In this document: piece after piece, positions 6,137 through 14,348 of the stretch
Layout: each line of letters begins with the position of its first letter
Numbering within the stretch: the stretch's first letter is position 1
Origin: Caccovivens sp964594865
Lineage (GTDB): Bacteria > Bacillota > Clostridia > Christensenellales > UBA1242
Direction of reading: 5' to 3'
NCBI GenBank assembly: GCA_964594865.1
Contig: CAZQMZ010000003.1
Location: 1-64,000 of the forward strand
Length of the DNA stretch: 64,000 nucleotides
Translations under genes and position numbers: made by a program
The notes under the pieces: generated by a model
The model's database searches: none
Seen by the model: the letters and a program-made list of their open reading frames with translations, nothing else
Told to the model about the DNA's origin: nothing

Positions 6137-8203
6137 TCAATTTTCATCAGTTGTTTTGTAATCACAAGCAGAACATTTGATTAACGATTTTCCTTTTCGA
6201 ACCAAATACTTGCCACAATTTGGACAAAATGTTCCTGTTGGGATGTCCCAACTCATAAAGTTGCATCCTTCTCTGTCTTCGCAAGCATAGAAAAGTTTCC
6301 CGCGCTTGCTCTTGACAGCATAGACATTTTTTCCACACTGCGGACACTTTGCGACCGACTTTCTTTCTTTTTCGTCTTCAAGCGGTTTGATGTTTCGGCA
6401 TTTTGGAAAGTTTGAGCAACCCAAAAATTTGCCATATCGCCCTTCTCGAACAAGCATATTATGACCGCATTTTTCGCAAATAATATCTGTTTCAATTGGT
6501 TTTGCTTTCATGGTGACAGAACTCTTGTCCGCTTTTTCTAACAATCCCTTAAAGCCGTTCCAAAAAGTTTCAACCACACTGTGCCACTCGTCATTGTTCT
6601 CTGCAATGTCGTCCAAACTGTTTTCCATTTGAGCGGTGAACTTGACATTGATTATTGCGTCGAAAAATTCTTCCAAATATTCCACAATTTTGCGTCCAAG
6701 TTCGGTCGGCACAAGCGATTTTCCATCCTTTGTGCAATAGTTCCTTGCCGTCAATATGGTGATGGTTGCAGCATATGTGGCAGGACGACCAATGCCCTTC
6801 TCTTCCATTGCTTTCACTAGACTTGCTTCGGTGTATCTTGCTGGTGGCTTGGTGAATTTTTGTTCTTCCTTGATGTTTGTCACCTTCAAAATTTCATTCA
6901 CTTCAAGTGGTGGAAGTTTTTTGTCGTTGTCCTTTTCTTCTTCGGTGTATTCTTTATAAGCGCCTGTCCAACCGGCAAACTCTTGCGTTTTTCCAACTGT
7001 TTTAAATTGATATTGCTCCACATCAATCAAAACATTGACGTTGGAATATCTCGCCTCACTCATTTGGCTGGCAACAAAGCGATCATAAATGAGTTTATAG
7101 AGTCTGTAATTATCATTCGACAAACTGTCCTTAACCATTTCCGGAGTCATTCTCACAGAGATTGGACGGATTGCCTCGTGCGCATCTTGTGCATTTTTCT
7201 TGCTGGTATAAATGTTCGGTTTTTCCGGAACAAAATCTTGTCCATATTTTTCTGCAATAAATTCTCGACAAGCTGTTTGAGCGTCTGTTGAAACACGTGT
7301 GGAGTCCGTTCTGATGTAAGTGATAAGCGCAATCTTGCCCTCACCCTTGACCTCAACGCCTTCATAGAGTTGTTGTGCACATGAAGTTGTCTTTTTCAAA
7401 GACATGCCAAGCTTGTTGAGAGCGTCTTGTTGCATTGTGCTGGTGGTGAACGGTGCTGGAGCGTGTGACTTGGTGTGAGTTTTCTCAACTTTTTTAACAA
7501 CAAAATCGTTGGATTTGATGACTGCCAAAATTTTGTCCACTTCTTCGCGACTTTTTGGCTTGATGTTCTTTCCTTGATATGCCGTCAAATTTGATTTGAA
7601 TTTGATTTTGTTCTTTTCATGTTCTGCCGTGATTGTCCAATATTCTTCCGGTTTGAAATTTTCAATTTCTTTCTCACGATCAACCACAAGTTTGAGAGCA
7701 ACCGACTGCACTCTGCCCGCTGAAAGTTTTGGTGCGATTTTGCGACAGAGAATTGGCGACAATTTATATCCAACAATTCTGTCCATAACTCTGCGTGCCT
7801 GTTGTGCATTGACAAGATTGAGATCGATTGTTCTTGGTTCATCAAGCGCCTTCAAAACGGCTTTCTTGGAAATTTCATTAAACTGAATTCGGCACTTTGT
7901 GTTTGGATCAAGCCCCAAAACATATGCAACGTGCCAAGAAATAGCTTCTCCTTCGCGATCCGGGTCGGTTGCAATGAGCACTTCGTCAGCGTCTGATGCC
8001 TTCTTTCTAAGGTCTGCAACAACTTGCTTTTTGTCCGGATTGATTTCATAGTGAGGTTCAAAATTGTTGTTCAAATCAATTGCAAAAGATTTTGTCGGCA
8101 AATCTCGAATATGTCCTTTTGTCGCAAAAACTTCATATCCATTTCCCAAATATTTTTTCAATGTATCCCGTTTTGCCGGTGCTTCAATCACGATAAGTTT
8201 CAA
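6137..8203 (-). CDS. topA: DNA topoisomerase I (type IA)
   Basis: Relaxes negative supercoils by a single-strand break. 688 residues. The N-terminal Toprim domain has EAPAKRDTLKKYLG and the acidic DPDREGEAISWH motif; the catalytic tyrosine is in YIRTDSTRVS (about residue 298). The C-terminus carries three zinc ribbons, CEKCGHNM...CSNFPKC, CPQCGKN...CEDREGC and CPNCGKY...CSACDY. Sits 12 bp behind dprA, as in other Firmicutes. The gidA-like trmFO and xerC genes that follow topA in B. subtilis are missing here. Confidence 0.96.
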   Translation of the reverse strand: MKLIVIEAPAKRDTLKKYLGNGYEVFATKGHIRDLPTKSFAIDLNNNFEPHYEINPDKKQVVADLRKKASDADEVLIATDPDREGEAISWHVAYVLGLDPNTKCRIQFNEISKKAVLKALDEPRTIDLNLVNAQQARRVMDRIVGYKLSPILCRKIAPKLSAGRVQSVALKLVVDREKEIENFKPEEYWTITAEHEKNKIKFKSNLTAYQGKNIKPKSREEVDKILAVIKSNDFVVKKVEKTHTKSHAPAPFTTSTMQQDALNKLGMSLKKTTSCAQQLYEGVEVKGEGKIALITYIRTDSTRVSTDAQTACREFIAEKYGQDFVPEKPNIYTSKKNAQDAHEAIRPISVRMTPEMVKDSLSNDNYRLYKLIYDRFVASQMSEARYSNVNVLIDVEQYQFKTVGKTQEFAGWTGAYKEYTEEEKDNDKKLPPLEVNEILKVTNIKEEQKFTKPPARYTEASLVKAMEEKGIGRPATYAATITILTARNYCTKDGKSLVPTELGRKIVEYLEEFFDAIINVKFTAQMENSLDDIAENNDEWHSVVETFWNGFKGLLEKADKSSVTMKAKPIETDIICEKCGHNMLVREGRYGKFLGCSNFPKCRNIKPLEDEKERKSVAKCPQCGKNVYAVKSKRGKLFYACEDREGCNFMSWDIPTGTFCPNCGKYLVRKGKSLIKCSACDYKTTDEN

Positions 8204-8215
8204 AATAATTCTCCT

Positions 8216-9292
8216 TTAAATCAAAACATAAGTTTGCGATGGCAACTTTCTTATTAAACCACGAATTTCCAAAGTTGTCAAACAACTGTTCAAAATATTC
8301 ACAGAAATTTTTGATTTTTCTGCAATTTCGTCAAAAGTCGACTCCCCTTCTTCCAAAATTTTCACAACTGCTTGCTCGTCAAAAGACAGTGTCAAAACCC
8401 TGTTTTCTTTCGCCTTTGCGGATAAACCATAAAACTCAATGATGTCTTGTGGCGAAAGCACGCATTCTGCCTGCGCCGTCTTTATAAGGAAATTGGTAAG
8501 CTCACTTTTTGAGCTGTTGATGTTTCCCGGCACAGCAAAGATGTCTTTTCCATATAAGAGAGCATATTCTTTTGTGTGAAGAGTTCCGCTTTTCTTGCCA
8601 GCCTCTGTTATCAAAACTCCACTCGACACGCCGGCAATAATTCGATTTCTTCGTGGAAAAGTGTATCTCTTTGCCTCAAACGACGGAGGATATTCACTCA
8701 ACAACAACCCTTTCTCTGCAATTTCTTTTGCCAAATTGTTGTTTATGGATGGATAAATTCGATTGAAGCCACTGCCAATAATTGCAATAGTTTTTCCTCC
8801 AACATCAAGAGCACCCTTGTGTGAGATGGTGTCGACGCCATGACATAATCCGCTGACAATCACAAATCCACTCTCTGCCAACTCTTTTGCAAATTTTTCG
8901 GTGACCACTCTGCCATATCCAGAAGGCATTCGTGTTCCAACAATTGCAAAACACTTTTGGTTGAGAAGAGACAAATCTCCCTTGGCATAGAGCACAAGTG
9001 GACGTTCTGGAAGATCAATCAGACTTGATGGATATTCTTTCGAAAAGATTGTGAGAATTTCAATTCCAGATTTTTCCATATTTTCAATCAAAGAATCAAG
9101 TTTGGTGTTGTTATAAAAATCTTTCAACCTTTTCACTTCTTCAACAGAAAAGAATTTGTCAGCAATTTTAAGCATATTTTCAACGGAAAAATCTTCCAAA
9201 TTGACCAGCAATTCTTCTTGCTTTTTGTTTGAAATCTCACAATATGACATTAAAATCAACAATCTATCTTTTTTATCCAACATCTCCCCCAA
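8216..9292 (-). CDS. dprA: DNA processing protein DprA/Smf
   Basis: Binds incoming single-stranded DNA and loads RecA in natural transformation; also kept in bacteria not known to be competent. 358 residues: an N-terminal helical segment, the Rossmann core (AIVGTRMPSGYG, SGLCHGVDTISHKGAL, AIIGSGFNRIYP, YTFPRRNRIIAG, AVPGNI) and a C-terminal winged-helix-like domain (residues about 295-358). The start is probably TTG at 9292: GGAG lies 7 nt upstream and the yifB stop TAA is directly adjacent. ATG at 9283 (MLDKK) is possible but has its GGGGGAG right against it. Confidence 0.94.
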   Translation of the reverse strand: MGEMLDKKDRLLILMSYCEISNKKQEELLVNLEDFSVENMLKIADKFFSVEEVKRLKDFYNNTKLDSLIENMEKSGIEILTIFSKEYPSSLIDLPERPLVLYAKGDLSLLNQKCFAIVGTRMPSGYGRVVTEKFAKELAESGFVIVSGLCHGVDTISHKGALDVGGKTIAIIGSGFNRIYPSINNNLAKEIAEKGLLLSEYPPSFEAKRYTFPRRNRIIAGVSSGVLITEAGKKSGTLHTKEYALLYGKDIFAVPGNINSSKSELTNFLIKTAQAECVLSPQDIIEFYGLSAKAKENRVLTLSFDEQAVVKILEEGESTFDEIAEKSKISVNILNSCLTTLEIRGLIRKLPSQTYVLI

Positions 9293-10834
9293 TTATAAAC
9301 TCCAATATTTTCTGTCAAGTCCACGATAAGAAATTGCCTCGGCAATATGTTGTGGTTGAATGTTTTCTTCGCCGGCAAGGTCAGCAATGGTGCGTGCAAC
9401 CTTCAAAATTCGGTCATGTGCACGTGCGCTCAATTTGAGATTTGTGAACGCTTGCTCCATGAGTGTTTGACACTCTTTTGAAAGCTGGCAAAACCTTTTC
9501 ATTTGAGGCACTGACATTTTTGCATTTGAGAAAATTTTTGACGACCTAAATCTTTCAAGCTGAATTTTTCTCGCCTTGTCCACGCGTTCTTTAATCTTTG
9601 CCGAACTCTCTTCCTTTTCAGTGCTGTTAAGCTCGGAATATGTGATGTTGTCAACTTCAACTTGAATGTCAATTCTGTCCATAATTGGCCCCGAGATTTT
9701 GGACAAATATTTATGTATTTGCACCGGTGAACATTTGCATTCGCGCCCTTTTGCACCGTAGTTTCCACAAGGACAAGGGTTCATGCTGGCAACGAGAGTG
9801 AAATTGGAAGGATATGTCACAGTTTGCATTGCTCGTGCAACCGTGATGATTCCATCTTCCAAAGGTTGACGAAGAGTTTCAATCAAACTGCGTTGATACT
9901 CTGGAAATTCGTCCAAAAACAACACACCGTTATGCGCCAAGCTTATCTCTCCCGGTTTGCTATGCACGCCACCACCAGTCAAACTTACAGTTGTTGCGGT
10001 GTGGTGCGGAGAGCGAAACGGTCTTTCGGTGATTATTCCCTTTTTCAAATCAAGCTCACCAGCAACAGAGTGAATTTTTGTCACTTCCAAAGCCTCTTCA
10101 AAAGTCAGATCAGGCAAAATTCCAGAAAAGCATTTTGCAAGCATACTTTTTCCACTTCCCGGAGGGCCAATCATCAGCACATTATGTCCGCCTGCTGCAG
10201 CAATTTCCAGCGCTCTTTTTGCCTGTGCTTGTCCCTTCACGTTTTCAAAATCAAGTCGGTTTGTGGAATTTTTTCTGACTTCTTCAAAATTTTTTGTTTG
10301 TAATTTCAAAATTGGAGTGTCGATTTCATCATTCAAAAAATCGACCACTTCTCTCAAATTTGAAAAAGCATAGATTTCCATCCCTTCAATAAACGATGCT
10401 TCTTCTTCATTTTCTTTTGGAATGATAAACTTTGTAAAGCCCATTGCTCGTGCGCTTATCAAGATTGGCAAAACACCTCGCACTTTTTTGATTGAGCCAT
10501 CAAGAGACAGTTCACCAACAAAAACAAATTCTTTATATTTTTTTATTCTGATTTGTTCTGATGCAGAAAGAATTCCCACAGCAATGCCAAGGTCAAAAAG
10601 TGGACCTTCTTTCTTTATGTCAGCCGGAGCGAGATTGATGGTATATCGTTTGACAGGATATTCCAACCCCGAATTGCGAATGGCTGATTTCACTCTTTCC
10701 TTCGCTTCTTTCACAGCGGTGTCGCCCAAACCAACGATTTCCATGCTTGGAACGCCACCAACAATGTCTGTTTCGATAGTCATCAAAAATCCATCAATTC
10801 CCGTAAGTCCAAAACTAAAAACTTTTGAAAGCAT
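9293..10834 (-). CDS. comM: YifB/ComM family Mg-chelatase-like AAA+ ATPase
   Basis: 513 residues. N-terminal Lon-like ChlI domain (about 1-170), then AAA+ with Walker A GPPGSGKS, Walker B LFLDEFPE, and GGG...H loops, and a C-terminal domain with CPCGNYGAKGRECKC and the ISGPIMDRIDIQVEV motif. ComM in other bacteria is a hexameric helicase that promotes branch migration during integration of transforming DNA; its coupling to dprA here fits that role, but function is inferred from the family. First gene of the five-gene operon that runs to hslU, behind the promoter at 10856-10883. Confidence 0.92.
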   Translation of the reverse strand: MLSKVFSFGLTGIDGFLMTIETDIVGGVPSMEIVGLGDTAVKEAKERVKSAIRNSGLEYPVKRYTINLAPADIKKEGPLFDLGIAVGILSASEQIRIKKYKEFVFVGELSLDGSIKKVRGVLPILISARAMGFTKFIIPKENEEEASFIEGMEIYAFSNLREVVDFLNDEIDTPILKLQTKNFEEVRKNSTNRLDFENVKGQAQAKRALEIAAAGGHNVLMIGPPGSGKSMLAKCFSGILPDLTFEEALEVTKIHSVAGELDLKKGIITERPFRSPHHTATTVSLTGGGVHSKPGEISLAHNGVLFLDEFPEYQRSLIETLRQPLEDGIITVARAMQTVTYPSNFTLVASMNPCPCGNYGAKGRECKCSPVQIHKYLSKISGPIMDRIDIQVEVDNITYSELNSTEKEESSAKIKERVDKARKIQLERFRSSKIFSNAKMSVPQMKRFCQLSKECQTLMEQAFTNLKLSARAHDRILKVARTIADLAGEENIQPQHIAEAISYRGLDRKYWSL

Positions 10835-10855
10835 ATCACCTCACATACAATCACA

Positions 10856-10883
10856 AGTATATCAAATTTTTCATTTATTTCAA
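10856..10883 (-). promoter_or_regulatory. Promoter of the yifB-dprA-topA-hslVU operon
   Basis: TTGAAA (10883-10878), 16-bp spacer, TATACT (10861-10856) on the minus strand. The start site would be about 15 nt before ATG 10834, leaving a very short leader with GAGGTG. Confidence 0.75.
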
Positions 10884-10930
10884 AACGATTTTGTGAATAT
10901 ATAAATTTCTTTCATAAAAATCAACAAAAA

Positions 10931-10957
10931 AAAGAATGGATGATCCATTCTTTTTTT
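10931..10957 (-). terminator. Intrinsic terminator
   Basis: AGAATGGA (10933-10940), 3-nt loop, TCCATTCT (10944-10951), flanked by A- and T-runs so it works in both directions. Ends the transcript of the small membrane protein genes. Confidence 0.9.
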
Positions 10958-10976
10958 ATTTTTCATAAAGTTTTGC

Positions 10977-11366
10977 TTAAATTTGATAATAAATCATTCC
11001 AAGCAAAAACGCTGTCGCAAGCGCAAAGCAAAACAAAATCACAAACCATTTGATAATTTTTTCCTTGAGAATTTGCTTTTTGAATTTTTTCTCATATGCC
11101 GACAAATTCATCTCAAAAATCTGTTCATTGATTTCGCTGGAATTTATTTGGTTCGCCTTGAAAAATTTGAATCTCTCCTTCAATTCCTTTTGAAAATCGG
11201 TGAAATATTTATATATTTGCCAAGCGCCCCAGAACAAAGATAAAAGCATCAAACAAGCAAGCACAAAATAAGTGAAGCCTGTCCAATAGTTGTTCAAAAT
11301 TGCAAATATTGCAGTCAAAATCACAAAAACGATTGTCACAATATATGGAATTTTTGCCATTTTCAT
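10977..11366 (-). CDS. Small membrane protein of unknown function
   Basis: 129 residues. Two hydrophobic segments close to the N-terminus (IVTIVFVILTAIFAIL and FTYFVLACLMLLSLFWG), a charged, helical loop (residues about 60-105, rich in Lys and Glu) and a third segment at the C-terminus (WFVILFCFALATAFLLGM). I do not recognise the family. It follows the next upstream membrane gene by 25 bp and is closed by a strong terminator, so the two probably form a unit, maybe together with rny upstream. Confidence 0.7.
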   Translation of the reverse strand: MKMAKIPYIVTIVFVILTAIFAILNNYWTGFTYFVLACLMLLSLFWGAWQIYKYFTDFQKELKERFKFFKANQINSSEINEQIFEMNLSAYEKKFKKQILKEKIIKWFVILFCFALATAFLLGMIYYQI

Positions 11367-11391
11367 CCTCTGAATTTTTGCTCAATCAAAG

Positions 11392-11754
11392 TTAAAAAGT
11401 GAAGATATAAAGTACAATGATCACAACTGTGGCAACAATCCAGCAAATAAGCCACCAAACATTTCGACCGTTCCAATTTCCATGGCACTTTCTCATTGCC
11501 CAATAGAAACCCAACCAAATGCAGATGATGTATGCCAAGCATTCGCCGATTGATTCAAATGCCTGTGCAACTGTTGGAACATTACTTTTGAACGCCAATT
11601 TCAAAATCAGTGCAATAGCAATGAAGATGATGGAGAAATATCCCACGCAATCCATAATTTTTATGGACGACCAACTTCTCTTTGCTGATTTTGAAGATGA
11701 AGATGATTTTGTTGTTGATGTCGACTTTTTCTCTGTTTTCTTTTTCTCAGCCAT
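11392..11754 (-). CDS. Small membrane protein with Ser/Lys/Thr-rich N-terminus
   Basis: 120 residues. Residues 1-30 are a low-complexity basic tail of Lys, Ser and Thr, presumably cytoplasmic. Three hydrophobic segments follow (GYFSIIFIAIALILKLAF, AYIICIWLGFYWAM, WWLICWIVATVVIIVLYIF). Not recognised. It has four Cys and several Trp in the membrane part. Located between rny and another small membrane gene. Confidence 0.68.
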   Translation of the reverse strand: MAEKKKTEKKSTSTTKSSSSSKSAKRSWSSIKIMDCVGYFSIIFIAIALILKLAFKSNVPTVAQAFESIGECLAYIICIWLGFYWAMRKCHGNWNGRNVWWLICWIVATVVIIVLYIFTF

Positions 11755-11881
11755 TTGTTTATACTCCTTTTTTTAGATTTATATTAAAAGCACGATTTTT
11801 CGCTCTTTTAACCAAAGTTATTGAAATATTTTTCTCGTATTGCAATATATTCTTATGCATTATTTTTCACTTGTGACATCA

Positions 11882-13465
11882 TCACTTCGCTGTTTCAGAA
11901 TATCTGCTTTCTCTTATGACATTGACCTTGATTTGTCCCGGATATTGCATTTCGTTCTCAATTTTTTGAGCAATTTCCTTTGCCATAAACATTGCTTCGC
12001 TGTCCGAAACTTCTTGTGGTTTGACGATAATTCTCACTTCTCTGCCCGCCTGAACAGCGAAAGATTTTTCCACACCCTTGAAGCCATTTGCAATTTCTTC
12101 CAACTGTTGAAGGCGTTTGATATAGTTTTCAAACGAATCTCGTCTTGCGCCCGGTCTGGAACTTGAAATGGCGTCTGCAACCTGCACAATAACCGCTTCA
12201 ATGGTTTTGAATTCCACATTAAAGTGGTGTGCTTCAATGCAGTGCACAACTGCTTCATTTTCGCCATATTTACGCGCAAGTTCAACACCAATTTGCACAT
12301 GAGTGCCTTCAAGTTCGTGGTCAAGCGCCTTGCCTATGTCGTGCAAAAGTCCGCCACGTTTGGCAACTTTGACATTTGCTCCCATTTCACTTGCCAAAAG
12401 CCCAGCAATAATGGAAGTTTCAATGGAATGTTTAAGCACATTTTGTCCATAACTTGTGCGATATTTCAACCTACCCAAAGTTTTGACAAGTTCTGGATTG
12501 AGGTTGAATATGCCTGTTTCGTTGCAAGCTTCGTCACCTGCTTGCTTGATTGTTTTGTCAACCTCTTTTTGCATTTTTTCAACAATTTCTTCAATTCGAG
12601 TTGGATGAATTCTTCCGTCAGAAATAAGTTTTTCCAACGACAACCTTGCAACTTCACGTCTGATTGGGTCAAAGCCTGAAACTGTGATTGTTTCCGGTGT
12701 GTCATCAACAATCAGTTCCACACCTGTTGCCGCTTCAATGGCGCGAATATTTCGTCCTTCACGCCCAATGATTCTTCCTTTCATTTCGTCATTTGGAAGA
12801 GCAACCGATGCAACCGTCATTTCAGTTGTAGTTTCGGTGGCACAACGTTGCAAAGCCTGACCTATGATCCAACGTGCCTTGTTTTCGCCTTCTTCTCTGG
12901 CATCGTCCTCAATTTTCTTGACAATTGTCACGGCTTCTTTTTGAGCGTCATTTCTCATGTTTTCAATCAACAAATCTTTTGCTTCTTGCTTGGAAAGTTT
13001 GGCAGTTTTTTCAAGCTCTTCAAGAATCTTGGCTTTGATTTCTTCCTGTTGAATTTTCAGCTGATTGAGATTTTCACGAATTGACTGAACTTCCTTTTTT
13101 TCTTCGTCAAGTTGTTCAGATTTTTTGTCGACAGCCTGTTCTTTTTTCTCGATGTATTCTTCGCGTTGACTCAAACGCTCTTCTTGTTTCAAGACTTCGT
13201 TGCGACGCTCTTTAACTTCTTTTTCAACATCGTCTTTCAATTTTTGCGATTGTTCTTTGCTTTCAATAATCGCCTCTTTTTTGATTGTCTTTGCCTCTGC
13301 ATACGCATCTTCAATGATTTTGATGGCATTTGATTTATTTTTTTGCAGTTTTTTACCGCTATAAATTTTATACACCAAAAGTCCGACAGCAAGTCCAACA
13401 ATGAAAAGGACAATTGATATAACCGATACGATTGCAGGAGAGACATCAAGTAACAAAAATTTCAT
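11882..13465 (-). CDS. rny: Ribonuclease Y
   Basis: Membrane-anchored endoribonuclease that starts mRNA decay in many Firmicutes. 527 residues. N-terminal membrane anchor (VSVISIVLFIVGLAVGLLVY), a long coiled coil (about 30-195, rich in Glu, Lys and Gln), a KH domain with GRIIGREGRNIRAIE, then the HD domain with LLHDIGKALDHE and EAHHFNVE. Single gene with its own promoter (13559-13587) and a conspicuous hairpin leader, which suggests control at RNA level. Confidence 0.96.
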   Translation of the reverse strand: MKFLLLDVSPAIVSVISIVLFIVGLAVGLLVYKIYSGKKLQKNKSNAIKIIEDAYAEAKTIKKEAIIESKEQSQKLKDDVEKEVKERRNEVLKQEERLSQREEYIEKKEQAVDKKSEQLDEEKKEVQSIRENLNQLKIQQEEIKAKILEELEKTAKLSKQEAKDLLIENMRNDAQKEAVTIVKKIEDDAREEGENKARWIIGQALQRCATETTTEMTVASVALPNDEMKGRIIGREGRNIRAIEAATGVELIVDDTPETITVSGFDPIRREVARLSLEKLISDGRIHPTRIEEIVEKMQKEVDKTIKQAGDEACNETGIFNLNPELVKTLGRLKYRTSYGQNVLKHSIETSIIAGLLASEMGANVKVAKRGGLLHDIGKALDHELEGTHVQIGVELARKYGENEAVVHCIEAHHFNVEFKTIEAVIVQVADAISSSRPGARRDSFENYIKRLQQLEEIANGFKGVEKSFAVQAGREVRIIVKPQEVSDSEAMFMAKEIAQKIENEMQYPGQIKVNVIRESRYSETAK

Positions 13466-13487
13466 AGATATATCTCCTTAAATTTTG

Positions 13488-13547
13488 GTGTTTTTCCTTT
13501 CAATCATGGACAAATTGCCCATGTGACGAAAAAACGAAAGGAAACAC
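13488..13547 (-). promoter_or_regulatory. Structured 5' leader of rny mRNA
   Basis: On the minus strand GTGTTTCCTTTC (13547-13536) pairs with GAAAGGAAAAACAC (13501-13488) with a 2-nt bulge. Inside it a second hairpin forms from CATGGGC and GTCCATG. The whole element starts a few nucleotides after the predicted start site and ends about 20 nt before the rny ATG. A stem this long at the 5' end could shield the mRNA or be the place where RNase Y acts on its own message (inference). Confidence 0.7.
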
Positions 13548-13558
13548 ACTCATGATTA

Positions 13559-13587
13559 AGTTTACCCTTTTCGTAAAGTTTTGTCAA
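13559..13587 (-). promoter_or_regulatory. Promoter of rny
   Basis: TTGACA (13587-13582), 17-bp spacer, TAAACT (13564-13559) on the minus strand. Confidence 0.75.
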
Positions 13588-13633
13588 ATAAAAAGATAAA
13601 TATATGAAATATTTTTTAATTTTTTTAAAAAAA

Positions 13634-13658
13634 GAGAGAATTTTGGAAGAATTCTCTC
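13634..13658 (-). terminator. Intrinsic terminator behind the YgjV-like gene
   Basis: GAGAGAATT and AATTCTCTC (13634-13642 and 13650-13658) followed by a T-run on the minus strand. Confidence 0.88.
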
Positions 13659-13663
13659 ACAGA

Positions 13664-14254
13664 TCACTTGATTTCGCTGTGGCAAATTTTCAAAATCTTT
13701 TTGATGTCATAGTTGCATTCAATCTTTCTCTTTTCTCTGATTCTCGGCAAAATTTCATATATGATGATGGAAACGATAAGCAAGCAGATTGTCACAATAC
13801 TGCAAGTCATTTTCACATAGCCTTTCACTGTGATGTCATACGAAATCCACAACAACGAATAACAAATCAACGAACAACGAATGAACAGCATATTTTCGAA
13901 AATCAAGCACACAGTTGACACCAACATCACAAAAATCAGCACAATATTTATCGGTCCTTGCCAAAAGAAAGCCAACACAACCGCAAAGAGAGAATTTATC
14001 AAAATAAGAGGAAGAATATAATGTTTTGGACTTTTTTTCTGTTCGTGCAATCGCAGATACCACACTGCTCGAATCAAAAGCAAGATTTGTGTGATTGCTG
14101 GCAAATAGTTTTCAAGAATGAAATAGGACAACGAATAAAAAGCTGGAGCCAAAACCATAAACAACAAAAGAAGCCTTTTTGTTTTCATCAATTTCCCAGC
14201 AAGGTCAATAATCATGCCAATTGCAACAATTATTTGTGAAATAATATACATCAT
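13664..14254 (-). CDS. Predicted multi-pass membrane protein, YgjV-like
   Basis: 196 residues with about six hydrophobic segments and a basic C-terminal tail. The order (IIVAIGMIIDLAGKLMKTKRLLLL start, a Tyr-rich second helix with YFILENYLPAI, an IRAVWYLRLHE motif, then more helices with a final SIIIYEILPRIREK) resembles the YgjV family of inner-membrane proteins of unknown function. This is a resemblance from memory only. Single gene between the clpX terminator and its own terminator. Confidence 0.5.
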   Translation of the reverse strand: MMYIISQIIVAIGMIIDLAGKLMKTKRLLLLFMVLAPAFYSLSYFILENYLPAITQILLLIRAVWYLRLHEQKKSPKHYILPLILINSLFAVVLAFFWQGPINIVLIFVMLVSTVCLIFENMLFIRCSLICYSLLWISYDITVKGYVKMTCSIVTICLLIVSIIIYEILPRIREKRKIECNYDIKKILKICHSEIK

Positions 14255-14299
14255 AACAAGAACATTTTTATCACAAAACAGTCCAACAAGTCAAGAAAA

Positions 14300-14322
14300 A
14301 ACAGGTTAAAAACCAACCTGTT
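14300..14322 (-). terminator. Intrinsic terminator of the tig-clpP-clpX operon
   Basis: AACAGGTT (14300-14307) and AACCTGTT (14315-14322) with a T-run on the minus strand. Confidence 0.9.
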
Positions 14323-14348
14323 TTCATTATTTTAAGTTCGATCAAATC

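Noticed and set aside
4634..6184. Plus-strand open frame of 516 codons opposite hslU/hslV
   Set aside because: Its product is a meaningless mixture rich in Phe, Cys, His and Asn, it spans two real genes in antisense, and hslU and hslV are certain. It arises from low stop-codon frequency on the complementary strand.
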